From positions 149,990 through 213,989 of the forward strand of contig JAJYSV010000001.1 of NCBI GenBank assembly GCA_021793405.1: 64,000 bases of DNA, given 5' to 3'. The notes under the pieces were generated by a model, which worked only from the letters and a program-made list of their open reading frames with translations, had not been told where the DNA came from and ran no database searches. The first letter of the stretch is position 1, and every line of letters starts with the position of its first letter. Below, piece by piece: positions 7,405 to 17,235 of the stretch. The position numbers and the translations under genes are program-made. The DNA is from Acidobacteriota bacterium (GTDB lineage Bacteria; Acidobacteriota; Terriglobia; Terriglobales; Acidobacteriaceae).

Positions 7405-9159
7405 CTACACTACCTCGCGCACTTTATCTTCCAGAATGGTCTTAATAATTTTGGCGCGATCTTTCTCGCCTTTCAGCAGCGCTTCTCCAAAGTTCTTCGC
7501 CTGCTTGGTTGTGATGTTGCCCGGCAGCGGCGGCTCGTTTGCATCGACGACGCACTGCACCAGGGCAGGTCCGTCGGTATCCAGCGCGCGCCGCAAGATA
7601 GACTCGGCCTGATCCGGACGTTCCATGGTGAATCCCGCAATCCCGCAAGCTTCCGCGACCTTGGCGAAATCAATGGGCTCCAGGTCGACGCCGAATTCCG
7701 GATTGGAGTCCTCCACCATCTGCTCCCACTTGATTTGTCCCAGCACATTGTTCTTGATGACGATGACCTTGACGTTGAGCTTGTACTTGGCCAGCGTGGC
7801 CAACTCGCCCATCAGCATGGTCAGCCCACCATCCCCCACCACACACACTACCTGCCGTCCGGGATAGGCAACCGCCGCGCCGATACTGTATGGCAAGCCG
7901 TTCGCCATAGTGGCGAGCGAGCCCGAGAGAGAAAACTTCATGTCGCCGCGCATTTCGATGTAGCGAGCCGTCCATGTCGCAATGGTGCCGCTATCGGAAG
8001 AAACGATGGCATCGTCGTGGAGCAGGCGGTTCAACGTGTGCGTCACCACTTGCGGCTTCATCGGCATGTCGGGGCGCGTTCCACGCTTCTCCATCAGTTC
8101 ATTCCACGTCTTCATGCGGTCCTGATAATCTTCCAGAAATCCACGCCGCTTTTTCTGTTTGAGTAGAGGAATTAAAGCAGCCAGCGTGGCTTTGGCGTCT
8201 CCCACCAGCTCTACTTCGACCGGTTGGCGCAGGCCCATGCGCGCCGCGTCGATATCGATTTGCACGCACTTGGCATCGCCGGGCTTGGGTAGAAACTCCA
8301 TATACGGAAAGCTCGACCCGACCATCAGCAACGTGTCGCACTCCTTCATCGCTTCTTGAGAGGGCGCGGTGCCGAGCAGACCAATGCCTCCAATCGCCAA
8401 CGGGTGCCGATCGGGGATGACGGCCTTGCCGAGCAGTGCTTTCACCACCGGGGCTCCAATCAACTCGGCGACTCGGATCACTTCCTCGCGAGCGCCCAGG
8501 GCGCCTGCGCCGACCAACATCACCACCCGCCGGCCTTCGTTCAAGATGACTGCCGCTTGTTCCAGCGAGGCGTGGGCAGGCACCGGATACGTGCGCTGAA
8601 GCTTATCTTCGCTGTGATGGGGGACATTGCCTTCAGAACGATTGTTGTCCTTCGCCGGCCACTCCTGGATGTCTTTCGGAATCGTAAGATGCGCCACGCC
8701 ACGACGCGACACGGCGGTGCGGATGGCTTCGTCCACCAACGGCACTACATGGGCCGGTCCCATGATGCGCTCGTTGTACACCGAGACATCCATGAACAAT
8801 TTGTCCAGGTCGACATCCTGCTGATAGTGGGTGCCGATCAGATCGTGAAATGTATGGCCGGTAATGGCGAGCACAGGATGGCCATCGCACTTGGCATCAT
8901 ATAGTCCGTTCAGCAAGTGAATCCCGCCGGGCCCCGAAGTAGCCACGCAGACTCCCAAGCGGCCCGTATATTTTGAATAGCCAAGAGCTGCAAACGCAGC
9001 CGCTTCCTCATGACGCACCTGGATGAATTTCAATTTGTCCTGATGTGTCCTTAAGCTCTCAAACAGGCCGTCAACGCCATCCCCGGGGAAACCGAAAATC
9101 GTATCCACGCCCCATGCGATCAGGCGCTCAAATAAAACATCTGCTACTAGCTTGCTCAT
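7405..9159 (-). CDS. ThDP-dependent pyruvate oxidase/dehydrogenase-like enzyme
   Basis: 584 residues with the three-domain plan of the acetolactate synthase/pyruvate oxidase family. The N-terminal PYR domain has the catalytic Glu in RHEEAAAF (near residue 51) and SGPGGIHLLNGLYDA. A central domain follows, then the C-terminal PP domain with GDGGLTMLMGELATLAKY ending in IKNN, the ThDP-Mg site. Length and motifs fit pyruvate:quinone oxidoreductase (PoxB) or pyruvate oxidase better than acetolactate synthase, but the reaction is inferred. AAAGGGAACCA precedes the ATG. This is the first gene of the leftward run, divergent from the enolase-family gene across about 280 bp that must hold both promoters. 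Confidence 0.82.
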   Translation of the reverse strand: MSKLVADVLFERLIAWGVDTIFGFPGDGVDGLFESLRTHQDKLKFIQVRHEEAAAFAALGYSKYTGRLGVCVATSGPGGIHLLNGLYDAKCDGHPVLAITGHTFHDLIGTHYQQDVDLDKLFMDVSVYNERIMGPAHVVPLVDEAIRTAVSRRGVAHLTIPKDIQEWPAKDNNRSEGNVPHHSEDKLQRTYPVPAHASLEQAAVILNEGRRVVMLVGAGALGAREEVIRVAELIGAPVVKALLGKAVIPDRHPLAIGGIGLLGTAPSQEAMKECDTLLMVGSSFPYMEFLPKPGDAKCVQIDIDAARMGLRQPVEVELVGDAKATLAALIPLLKQKKRRGFLEDYQDRMKTWNELMEKRGTRPDMPMKPQVVTHTLNRLLHDDAIVSSDSGTIATWTARYIEMRGDMKFSLSGSLATMANGLPYSIGAAVAYPGRQVVCVVGDGGLTMLMGELATLAKYKLNVKVIVIKNNVLGQIKWEQMVEDSNPEFGVDLEPIDFAKVAEACGIAGFTMERPDQAESILRRALDTDGPALVQCVVDANEPPLPGNITTKQAKNFGEALLKGEKDRAKIIKTILEDKVREVV

Positions 9160-9441
9160 TGGTTCCCTTTCCGATCGATTTGCGGCTGAAAGCGATGGTT
9201 GAATCTCTCATAGGCGGCGTATGAATGTGGATAGATTGAGTGGCTGAAATGGTAGCGCACCGCGATTTGACGGAGCACGGTCGAAAAACATTTTCACACT
9301 CAGTTAGAAGGCAACTTCAGAATGCGGGATGTACCTGGGCAACAAATGCCCGCAGTTGAGTAGGGACAAATCACGAACAGGCATCTTCCTCCGTTGCCTC
9401 CTTGATCCCGCTGAGACAACCCAGGCGATACAGGTGGAATC
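9160..9441. promoter_or_regulatory. Divergent intergenic region between ThDP enzyme and enolase-family gene
   Basis: This gap of 282 bp separates two genes transcribed away from each other, so both promoters should lie here. The only clear elements are the ribosome sites at each edge: AAAGGGAA for the leftward gene and AGGTGG for the rightward one. I see no convincing -35/-10 pair or operator dyad. Confidence 0.4.
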
Positions 9442-10534
9442 ATGTTGAATGTGGAGAAAATATCGAGCACCTCAGTTCGTGTCTACAAAGTCCCCACCGA
9501 TGCGCCGGAAGCGGACGGAACAATTTCCTGGAATTCAACCATCATGGTTCTGGTTGAACTGACCGTTGGCGACACTCGAGGCATCGGTTACACCTACGCG
9601 GACGAGGGCACGGCCAAAGTCGCCGAACACTTGCTGAAGACGGTGAGCCGGCGCAGACCCCTTCCAGCATCCTGCGCTATGGATGCAGCTACAGCGCGCC
9701 GTGCGGAACCTTGGCAATCGCGGCATTGCGGCTATGGCCATCTCCGCCATCGACATTGCGTTGTGGGATCTGCGAGCGAAGCTGCTTCATATGCCGCTCG
9801 TTCAACTGCTGGGCGCAGCTCGAGAATCCACTCCCGCATATGGCAGCGGCGGCTTCACATCATACGATGACCGCCAGCTTGAATCGCAGCTGGGAGGATG
9901 GGCGGAAAAAGGGTTCCTCTTCGTCAAGATGAAAGTTGGAACCAATCCGGACGATGACCCGCGCCGGGTGCGGCATGCGCGCAAGGCTATCGGCGATCGC
10001 GTGGAGTTGTTTGTCGATGCGAATGGGGCGTATACCGCCAAACAAGCCATCCGCCTGGCGCAGATATTTCACTCGTCGAACGTCACCTGGTTCGAGGAGC
10101 CGGTCAGTTCCGACGATCTTGCCGGCCTTCATTTCGTCCGCAACCATGTTCCTGCGCCAATGGAAGTAGCCGCCGGAGAATATGGCTATACGATTCCTTA
10201 CTTTGAGAACATGCTGGCGGCAGGAAGCGTTGACGTGCAGCAGGCGGATGCTACCCGCGCCCAGGGAATTACTGGATTTCTCGGCGCTGCTGCCGTCTGC
10301 GATGCGCATCAGATCGCGCTTTCGGCGCACTGCGCTCCCAGCATTCACATACACGCCTGCTGCGCCGTGCCGCGAGCGCGACACCTGGAGTTTTTTCACG
10401 ACCATGCCCGCATTGAGCGGATGTTTTTTGACGGGTTCTGCGAGCCGCGGCAGGGCCGCATGTTTCCCGATTGGTCTCGACCGGGACTAGGATTGGAGTT
10501 GAAGAAAACAGACGCGGACAGATTTCTCGTCTAA
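9442..10534 (+). pseudogene. Mandelate racemase/muconate-lactonizing enzyme family gene, frameshifted
   Basis: The enolase-superfamily sequence is split across two frames. The first 67 or so codons (from ATG 9442, with AGGTGG upstream) give the capping domain up to EHLLKTV. At about 9643-9648 the frame moves by one base, and homology resumes with AGADPFQHPALWMQLQ and runs to 10534. The rest is intact: VKMKVG (catalytic Lys), DANGAY, FEEPVS and AGEYGY (three metal ligands), DVQQADATR, and SAHCAPSIH. Together the pieces would make about 364 residues. A two-base loss or one-base gain explains the break. It may be a true pseudogene, a programmed or rare shift, or a sequencing error. Substrates in this family are acid sugars, which would fit the neighbouring dehydrogenases. 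Confidence 0.8.
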
Positions 10535-10637
10535 CAACTTTCTTCTGCTTTGGCGGATTTTGTCTTGTGGGTACCGGCGTTCATCGACCAATCTACATCC
10601 CACGCATCTATAGAATCAATTCGAGGAGGAACGCTGC

Positions 10638-11405
10638 ATGAAGCTGCAGGACAAGGTTGCAATTGTGACTGGCTCGGCCAGCGGGATCGGCAGAGCCATC
10701 GCCATGGGAATGGCCAGGGAAGGCGCGGCTGTTGTCGTGGACTACGTGGGCAAGGATGACTTGGCCAACCAGGTCGTCGGCGAGATTCGAAGCGCAGCGG
10801 GAAAAGCGCAGGCGATCGAGGCGGATATTTCCGATCCCGCGCAAGTGAACAATCTGGTGCGGCAGACTTTGACAACCATGGGACGGATTGATATTTTCGT
10901 CAACAATGCCGGCCTCGAATACAAGCATCCGTTCACGGAATATCCCTTCGACCTATGGCAGAAAGTCATCGCGGTCGACCTTACAGGACCGTTTTTGTGC
11001 GCGCAGGCAGCCGCAAAAGCCATGATCCAGCAGGGCGATGGGGGTCGCATTATTAATATTTCTTCGGTCCATGAGGATTTGCCGATGCCGACCAACGCTC
11101 CCTACTGCGCTGCCAAGGGCGGCCTTCGCATGTTGATGCGCACAGTTGCGGTGGAGTTGGCCCCACACAAGATCACCGTAAACAATATTGCTCCCGGCGC
11201 CATTTTCACTCCGATCGACGCGGATGTGGAAGCGAACGCCGCCATCGAAAAAGAACTGATGGGGGAAATCCCCCTGGGGCGCTGGGGAAAACCGGAAGAA
11301 GTGGCAGCTCTGGCGATCTTTCTTGCTTCCGACGCAGCTGCGTATTGCACCGGCAGCACGTTCTTCATCGATGGCGGCATGATGCGTCAGTCCGGCAGTC
11401 TATGA
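10638..11405 (+). CDS. Glucose 1-dehydrogenase-like SDR oxidoreductase
   Basis: A compact classical SDR of 255 residues. It has TGSASGIG at residues 11-18, NNAG near 89, ISSVHEDLPMP containing the catalytic Ser, and YCAAKGG with Tyr-x3-Lys. The SSVHE phrase and the ending FIDGGMMRQSGSL are typical of glucose 1-dehydrogenases of the Bacillus Gdh type, which oxidise glucose to gluconolactone with NAD(P). The start is firm: GAGGAGG lies nine bases before ATG 10638. It follows the frameshifted enolase-family gene in the same direction by 103 bp and precedes a secreted phosphoesterase. The exact sugar is inferred. Confidence 0.87.
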   Translation: MKLQDKVAIVTGSASGIGRAIAMGMAREGAAVVVDYVGKDDLANQVVGEIRSAAGKAQAIEADISDPAQVNNLVRQTLTTMGRIDIFVNNAGLEYKHPFTEYPFDLWQKVIAVDLTGPFLCAQAAAKAMIQQGDGGRIINISSVHEDLPMPTNAPYCAAKGGLRMLMRTVAVELAPHKITVNNIAPGAIFTPIDADVEANAAIEKELMGEIPLGRWGKPEEVAALAIFLASDAAAYCTGSTFFIDGGMMRQSGSL

Positions 11406-11468
11406 CCCTCGTTCGCGTTGGATTGGTTGGATTGCAGGTATTCTAAGAGAAATCCTTTGTCCAATCGC

Positions 11469-13457
11469 ATGGATAGAATAAAAATGAACAAACCAAGCCG
11501 TTCGAATGCGGTCATCGCACTGGCGGCACTCCTGATATTGCCGCCGACCCTATTCGCCACGGCGCAAAATGCCGATGCAACCCGCCAGAAACGTGAAATA
11601 GCCCGATACTCTTTGGGTCGCCACCATGGGCCAAAAATCTCGCGGGAACAGCTACTGAAACTGGAGCATGACAAGATCCAGTATGTCTTTGTGATCTATC
11701 AGGAGAATCGTTCCTTCGATTCTTACTTTGGCACTTTTCCGGGCGCCGATGGCCTGTATAGTCAAAAGCCGGCAGATACGCCGGGCTTCACACAGGCCAT
11801 TCTCAATACCGACGGCTCCGCCACTACGATCCAGCCCTTTCGCATCGGGCCGGAACAGTACGCCGCGGATCTGGACGATATCAATCACTCGCATCCAGCC
11901 ATCGTGGCGAAGATGGACATCCGAAATAAGGTTCCCCGGATGGATCTGTTCGCTTTGGTTGAGGAGCGGAAGCATAGTCCGACTGGCAGTCCCTCGCTCC
12001 AGGCCAAACAATTCGGCGAACTGGCGATGGCCCATGAGGATTGCGATACGATCCCGCTGCTGTGGAACTATGCCGACCGGTTTGTCCTTTTCGATCGTGT
12101 TTTTCAGGAAATGATCGGGCCTTCCACGTTGGGCAATCTCGCCATCATCGGCGCGCAGACAGGTCAGACCCAGTGGGCGCTGCATCCGGATGAGGCGTTC
12201 AAAGGCGATGGCGGTTCGACGCCGGGCGTTCCCGTGCTCAATGACGACGATCCCTTCTGGGGATCGCAACTGGATTCATCGGCCCACAAGATGCCGGTAA
12301 ATCCAGGAGACTTCCGCCATGGCGTCGAGCCTGGCACGCAAATCAACCTGACCTATGCCACGCTGCCATTGACGCTCCAGGGATCCCATCTGGGCGGGAC
12401 CGTCCGATCCGATCGAGACCCGGATGGCGATCTTGGAGATGTTTCGGACGATGTGAAATTTATTTCCAGCGCCGGTAAGGGACAGATACCCTTCGGCTGG
12501 TACGAGGAAGGGTACGACAAGGAAGCGACCGACCCAGACGAAGACCCTTTGGATGCCAATGGCCTGCACGCGTCGTATGTCACCCATCACAACGGGCCGC
12601 AGTATTTCGGATATATTTCCAACAATCCTGCCATGCGCTCCCAGTTGCACGGACTAGGAGATTTCTTCCATGCCCTCGATAGCCGTACGCTGCCGCCCAG
12701 GGGCGTTTTCTTTGTGAAGGGCGGATATCGCAACCTCACTAGAATCAAACCTGCCGACCCGTACCCCGCCGCGCAAAAGAATTTTCAGGGCGACGACGAT
12801 CATCCAGGCTATTCCGATTCCCAAATCAGTGAAGCCATGGTGGCCCGGGTCATCAATAAAATTGCAGCCAGTCCTTATTGGAACCACAGCGTCATCATCG
12901 TTACATGGGATGACTCGGAAGGCGACTATGACCATGTTCGCCCGCCTATCCGTGCCTATGGCCCGGATGGATCTCCCATCACCGATGGCCCCCGCGTCCC
13001 GCTGCTATTGATTTCTCCCTATGCTAAGGCGCATTTTATCGCCTCCGCGGAAGGCAATCATGCTTCCGTGGTGAAGTTCATCGACCGAACATTCCGCCTG
13101 ACGCCGCTGGCCCTGTTACCGGATGAAAGAAAAGGCCGCGACCTGGGCAAACAGGAGTTCCATCAACAAAATCTTGGCCCGCAGGACGCCTTGACGGCGG
13201 ACGTTACAGATCTACTCCAGGGGTTGAGCGCCGCTCGTCTTACCGGCCATGCGCCGCTGCTGCCGCCGTCGTATGCCCACGTGCCGGAGTCTCTGATCGA
13301 CAATCTTCCGCAGAAGACTGGCTATGGCTGCGCCAACCTGGACATTGTTCCAACAGATCGTGCGCTTGGCATTCAGAACAAGATTCCCGCGGACTTCAAC
13401 CCCAGGCCCAAAACACAGCCCACGCCTGTTTCTCCCGCGCAACTCCATCCTGACTGA
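11469..13457 (+). CDS. Secreted phosphoesterase (acid phosphatase/phospholipase C family)
   Basis: About 662 residues starting at ATG 11469 (ATG 11484 is also possible), with a Sec signal peptide (ALAALLILPPTLFATAQ). The mature part begins with FVIYQENRSFDSYFGTFPG, the metal-binding start of the phosphoesterase family that includes bacterial phospholipase C and AcpA-type acid phosphatases. VTWDDSEGDYDHV near residue 480 and SPYAKAHF further on are the second conserved block. It is probably a periplasmic or secreted enzyme releasing phosphate from phosphodiesters or monoesters. The middle holds a long Asp-rich insertion. It converges with the mscS gene; no strong terminator lies in the 94-bp gap. 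Confidence 0.85.
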   Translation: MDRIKMNKPSRSNAVIALAALLILPPTLFATAQNADATRQKREIARYSLGRHHGPKISREQLLKLEHDKIQYVFVIYQENRSFDSYFGTFPGADGLYSQKPADTPGFTQAILNTDGSATTIQPFRIGPEQYAADLDDINHSHPAIVAKMDIRNKVPRMDLFALVEERKHSPTGSPSLQAKQFGELAMAHEDCDTIPLLWNYADRFVLFDRVFQEMIGPSTLGNLAIIGAQTGQTQWALHPDEAFKGDGGSTPGVPVLNDDDPFWGSQLDSSAHKMPVNPGDFRHGVEPGTQINLTYATLPLTLQGSHLGGTVRSDRDPDGDLGDVSDDVKFISSAGKGQIPFGWYEEGYDKEATDPDEDPLDANGLHASYVTHHNGPQYFGYISNNPAMRSQLHGLGDFFHALDSRTLPPRGVFFVKGGYRNLTRIKPADPYPAAQKNFQGDDDHPGYSDSQISEAMVARVINKIAASPYWNHSVIIVTWDDSEGDYDHVRPPIRAYGPDGSPITDGPRVPLLLISPYAKAHFIASAEGNHASVVKFIDRTFRLTPLALLPDERKGRDLGKQEFHQQNLGPQDALTADVTDLLQGLSAARLTGHAPLLPPSYAHVPESLIDNLPQKTGYGCANLDIVPTDRALGIQNKIPADFNPRPKTQPTPVSPAQLHPD

Positions 13458-13551
13458 AGGGCTGGAATCGCCTCTCGGCAGCGAAGAGGAGATCGATTGA
13501 TCGTCCTAGGAAGACACGATGACTCGATCAGCTTCAACAAATGATGCGCGT

Positions 13552-15606
13552 TTATACTTTGACCGCGGATCGCAATTCCGGCGCTGCGCCGTCGGCCAGC
13601 CGGATCGACGGATTCTTGCGCAGAATGTCCATCACTTCCATCACCATGCGGTCGTCAAACTCAGCAGCCTGACGCAGCGGGACAGGGTAATGCACCACCA
13701 CCTCCAGCCCGGAGCCGACGAAGCGCGCCCGTGTATTTGGCTTGGGCACATCCATATGCACGCCAACCGTCTGTTCCATGCCGCGATATTGCTGCTCCAG
13801 CAGCGGACGATATTCCTCATAGAGCGAATTGACGCGGGCCAGCAATTCTTTTTCCGCCACTTGCGCATCGCTTTCCGCGTGCAGAGGAAGCCCGATCTCG
13901 CGCCACGTATATTCGGTGCCGGGAATCTGTTTGAACAGCGGGCTGGTCTGAAACAGAATGGAGTTGGGAAAAACGACAATGCGTCCAGTCGGGGTCATTT
14001 CGATTCCGCTGCCAGCCAGTTCCATCAGATAGAAGCGGACCAGACCGATGTCGACCACATCGCCCGTCACGCTGTTGGCCCCGTTGTACACCATGGTCAC
14101 GCGATCGCCCACGCGAACGCCATACCGCCCTACCAGGAAAAAATATGCGGCGACGGACAAAATGACTGCCTGCAATGCTACCGCGATACCGGCTGTGATC
14201 AAGCCGGCATACGTTGCCAGTGAGCTGAAGTCGCTGACAAAGCCCAGCAGAATGACAATCGCCATGCAAAAGCCGGTGACCACGCGGCGCAGAACAAGAA
14301 ACTGACGCCTGCGTCGTGCGCCACGAATGTAACGGAAGCTGGCGCGGCGCCATAGCTCGGAGAAGATCCAGATCAAGCCGAGAGCGATGAGAAGAGTGGC
14401 AACCCGTAACAGCAGAGAACGCAGGATCTGCGTGTATTCATGTTCGATGGAATCTTGCAACTGCTTCAGATTGCCCTGGCTTTGATCCAGCAGGATTAGC
14501 TGCTGGCTCAATGGCAACGTGGCACTGGAAATCTGCTTGAAATGCAGCACCAGCTCCGTCATTTCGCTCTGTTTCTGCTGTGGAGTTTCCTGGCTCTGCG
14601 CTGCGGGAGCAGTGGCGGAGGCAGTCGTCGCGGGCGGCGCGGAGTCGGGAGCACTCGGATTCGCGGCACCGGCGCTTGCAGCCGTTCCGTTACTCTGTCC
14701 CACGTTGGCGAGCTCGATTTGCCCCTGCTGCAGGGTCGCGCGCAGCGCCGCCAGCAAGGGGGCGCGAAGTCGCTGTGTCGCCGCCTGCAATCGCGTGGTC
14801 TCATCCTCGATCTGGTCCAGCGTGCGCAGGCTTCCCATCAGATGGACCATTTGCGACATCTGCCCGATCAGCCCTTCGTTCTGCTGATTGCCAATGATTT
14901 GAAAACGTGCCGGCGGCGGGGGAGCCGACATTTTTCCGCCTGCCTTGGCTGCGGCCGGAGATAAAGCAATCTCCGCTCCCGGAATCGTGCGCTGCAAGGC
15001 CTGAATTTTGGCGATGAGTTCCATCCCGGCCCCGTTCGCGTTCGCCGCCGAATTCATGAAAGCAGTAAGCTGGTTCAGGTTATCTTCCAGCGCCTGCGCC
15101 AATTGCAATTGGCCTTGCAGCGTGTCCCGCTGAGTCGCAAGGGCGGGGCGTTCGCTCGCCCGGACCGTGGGAATCTTACGGTTCAATGCATCCAGTTCAG
15201 TTTGTAAAACTTGAATTTGCTGACGGATGCTTTGTTCCCTCTTGAAGATGTTCTCAGCATTGATCGCATTTCCGGGGTTCCCTGCCGCGGGTCCAGTTTT
15301 GGGAGACGACTCCCCAATCAGTTCGGCCTGCGCCAGTGCCGACTCGAACTCCAGTTTCACCACCTTTTGCGCGATGGCCTGTCCGTTCTCGACATACAAT
15401 TCATCGCCCGAGCGGGCAAGGTAAATTTCCGCGCCCTCCCATTGCCGGGACCAGCGCTGCACCAGGGTCAAGTGATTCAATACCTGATCTTCGGTATTCG
15501 GCGGAGTCATCTGACCGACAGCCGTGAAACAAACTACGAGCGCCGCCAGACCGGCTAGACCGGCACATGCATTCAGCCTGCGCATGAAATTGCGTAGAAC
15601 CCACAT
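13552..15606 (-). CDS. Mechanosensitive ion channel (MscS family) with long coiled-coil N terminus
   Basis: 684 residues, starting at ATG 15606 with GGAG five bases upstream. A signal-like helix (LAGLAALVVCFTAVGQ) is followed by about 350 residues of periplasmic coiled coil and Ala/Pro/Gln-rich linker. Several membrane helices come next, then the MscS pore and beta domain around ALQAVILSVAAYFF and GDVVDIGLVRFYLMEL, and a cytoplasmic tail. The layout resembles large MscS proteins such as MscK/YbdG relatives, which release osmolytes under hypo-osmotic stress. It is the last gene of a leftward run after the polyprenyl synthase (94 bp gap). The gating partner of the long extracytoplasmic part is unknown. 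Confidence 0.85.
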   Translation of the reverse strand: MWVLRNFMRRLNACAGLAGLAALVVCFTAVGQMTPPNTEDQVLNHLTLVQRWSRQWEGAEIYLARSGDELYVENGQAIAQKVVKLEFESALAQAELIGESSPKTGPAAGNPGNAINAENIFKREQSIRQQIQVLQTELDALNRKIPTVRASERPALATQRDTLQGQLQLAQALEDNLNQLTAFMNSAANANGAGMELIAKIQALQRTIPGAEIALSPAAAKAGGKMSAPPPPARFQIIGNQQNEGLIGQMSQMVHLMGSLRTLDQIEDETTRLQAATQRLRAPLLAALRATLQQGQIELANVGQSNGTAASAGAANPSAPDSAPPATTASATAPAAQSQETPQQKQSEMTELVLHFKQISSATLPLSQQLILLDQSQGNLKQLQDSIEHEYTQILRSLLLRVATLLIALGLIWIFSELWRRASFRYIRGARRRRQFLVLRRVVTGFCMAIVILLGFVSDFSSLATYAGLITAGIAVALQAVILSVAAYFFLVGRYGVRVGDRVTMVYNGANSVTGDVVDIGLVRFYLMELAGSGIEMTPTGRIVVFPNSILFQTSPLFKQIPGTEYTWREIGLPLHAESDAQVAEKELLARVNSLYEEYRPLLEQQYRGMEQTVGVHMDVPKPNTRARFVGSGLEVVVHYPVPLRQAAEFDDRMVMEVMDILRKNPSIRLADGAAPELRSAVKV

Positions 15607-15700
15607 AGAATCTCCAGGAAATGAAAGGGCATTCTTCAGGATGCCTTGGATCGGAGTTGGCAGAAGTTGGTTGCGCGGAAGAATTACTTGTCGTCAACCA

Positions 15701-16690
15701 TCATTTTTCACGGGACACAACAAAGTCCGGCACCCACAGCAGCGCTCTCTTGAATTCCGAATCCGGCAGAATGGAAAGATTTTTTCGCGCCGCTTCCGCA
15801 TGTGCGTCGGCGACTTGAATGGCATAGTCCAGAGAAGCATTCCGCTGCAGGATGGCAAGAATGCGTTCGTGCCCGACGCGCTCCAATCCATGATCTTCGA
15901 TCACGGCCAGGATGTCGGCGCGTTCTTGCGCGCTGCCATGTTCCAGCGCGTGGACAACGGCCAGCGTGGCCTTACCTTCCCGCAGATCGCTGGCGGTCGG
16001 TTTGCCTAGAACTGCCTCGTTGGCGGTCAAATCCAGGACATCATCCACGATCTGAAAGGCCAGCCCGAGATTGCGGCCGTACTCGCCTAGCGCCTCTTCG
16101 ATTGGCGCGGAAGCTCCAGCCAGCACGCATCCTAGTTGCATCGAAACACGGAACAAGCAGGCAGTCTTGCGATAAATCAGCTCGTGATATTCCTGTTCGT
16201 TCAGCGCGTTTCCGAGGCGCTCCATCTGCAGCAACTCCCCTTCCACCATCTGCTGCGTCAAGCTGATCAGCAAATCGAGGATACGAAAATCGCGTTCCTC
16301 TAGCGCGACGCGGAACGCCTGCATGTAGAGCCAGTCGCCGGCCAGCACGCATTTGGAATTGCCCCATTGCGTATTCGCGGAAGGACGCCCGCGGCGAATG
16401 TCGGCCACATCGATAATGTCGTCATGCACCAGCGTTGCCGTGTGCACCATCTCAATCACAGCGCCGAGACGCACACTGCTGTTTCCCGTGTAACCAAGGG
16501 CCTTGGCCGCCAGCAGCAACAGAGCCGGACGAATCCGCTTGCCACCGCCTTCGCGCAGGTATCCGGCGATCTCCGTAATGGAATCGACCTCGGAAGCGGA
16601 AAGGCGCTCGAATTCCCGCTCCACGGCAACCAGGTCGTCGTGGAGCAGATCAAACACCTCTTTCGCCGTCGTGATGGCCGCTGTGCTCAA
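15701..16690 (-). CDS. Long-chain polyprenyl diphosphate synthase (octaprenyl synthase-like)
   Basis: 329 residues from TTG 16690, with GAGGCGGA upstream. It carries both aspartate-rich motifs: DDIID at residues 90-94, inside LVHDDIIDVADIRRGRPS, and IVDDVLD about 115 residues later. GGGKRIRP precedes the first motif. The absence of a two-residue insertion in the first motif and the small residues before it fit an all-trans long-chain synthase of the IspB type, which makes the tail of menaquinone or ubiquinone. The second synthase in this window, at 41795, has the IspA form, so the two are not duplicates. It is co-directional with yajQ (38 bp) and mscS. Confidence 0.88.
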   Translation of the reverse strand: MSTAAITTAKEVFDLLHDDLVAVEREFERLSASEVDSITEIAGYLREGGGKRIRPALLLLAAKALGYTGNSSVRLGAVIEMVHTATLVHDDIIDVADIRRGRPSANTQWGNSKCVLAGDWLYMQAFRVALEERDFRILDLLISLTQQMVEGELLQMERLGNALNEQEYHELIYRKTACLFRVSMQLGCVLAGASAPIEEALGEYGRNLGLAFQIVDDVLDLTANEAVLGKPTASDLREGKATLAVVHALEHGSAQERADILAVIEDHGLERVGHERILAILQRNASLDYAIQVADAHAEAARKNLSILPDSEFKRALLWVPDFVVSREK

Positions 16691-16728
16691 ATTCGTTCCG
16701 CCTCTATTCCCCTTGATGCTGATGAACG

Positions 16729-17229
16729 CTAGTTGGACCGATAATTCGTGAACTGCAAGTCGATACCAAAGTCATGCTTCTTCAACATTGCAATCATATC
16801 CTGTAATGTATCGCGATCCTTGCTGCTGACGCGGACCATATCTGCCTGGATGGTGGCCTGCGCCTTGGCTTTGGAGTCCTTAATCAGCTTGACGATCTCT
16901 TTTGCTTTTTCGATCGCAATTCCCTGCTGCAGCGTAACCTTCTGGCGAACGCTGGAGCCCGACGCGGGCTCGATCTTCCCATAGGTCAGGGCCTTCAGCG
17001 AAACTCCACGTTTCGCCAGCTTCTGCTGCAAGATTTCCGTCACTGCTTTCAGCTTGTATTCATCGCTGGAAGCAAGCTGGATGGCCTCCTCGCCCTCCAA
17101 TTTGATTTCGGAGTGCGAATCCTTTAAATCGAACCGCGTGCGGATCTCCTTCGAGGCCTGATCCACCGCATTCAAAACCTCTTGCGCATCCACTTTGCTG
17201 ACAATATCGAATGAATTCTCGGTCGCCAT
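16729..17229 (-). CDS. yajQ: YajQ family nucleotide-binding protein
   Basis: 166 residues, the usual length for YajQ. It begins MATENSFDIVSKVDAQEV and contains LKAVTEILQQKLAKRGVSLK, the second ferredoxin-like repeat near VTLQQGIAIEKAKEIVKLI, and ends KHDFGIDLQFTNYR. These are the family's standard blocks. Some members bind cyclic di-GMP and act with transcription factors in Xanthomonas; the general role is unsettled. GGGAAG sits before the ATG. It lies seven bases after the tatD stop, so the two are surely co-transcribed. A diguanylate cyclase is encoded elsewhere in the window, at 30326. Confidence 0.93.
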   Translation of the reverse strand: MATENSFDIVSKVDAQEVLNAVDQASKEIRTRFDLKDSHSEIKLEGEEAIQLASSDEYKLKAVTEILQQKLAKRGVSLKALTYGKIEPASGSSVRQKVTLQQGIAIEKAKEIVKLIKDSKAKAQATIQADMVRVSSKDRDTLQDMIAMLKKHDFGIDLQFTNYRSN

Positions 17230-17235
17230 ACTTCC

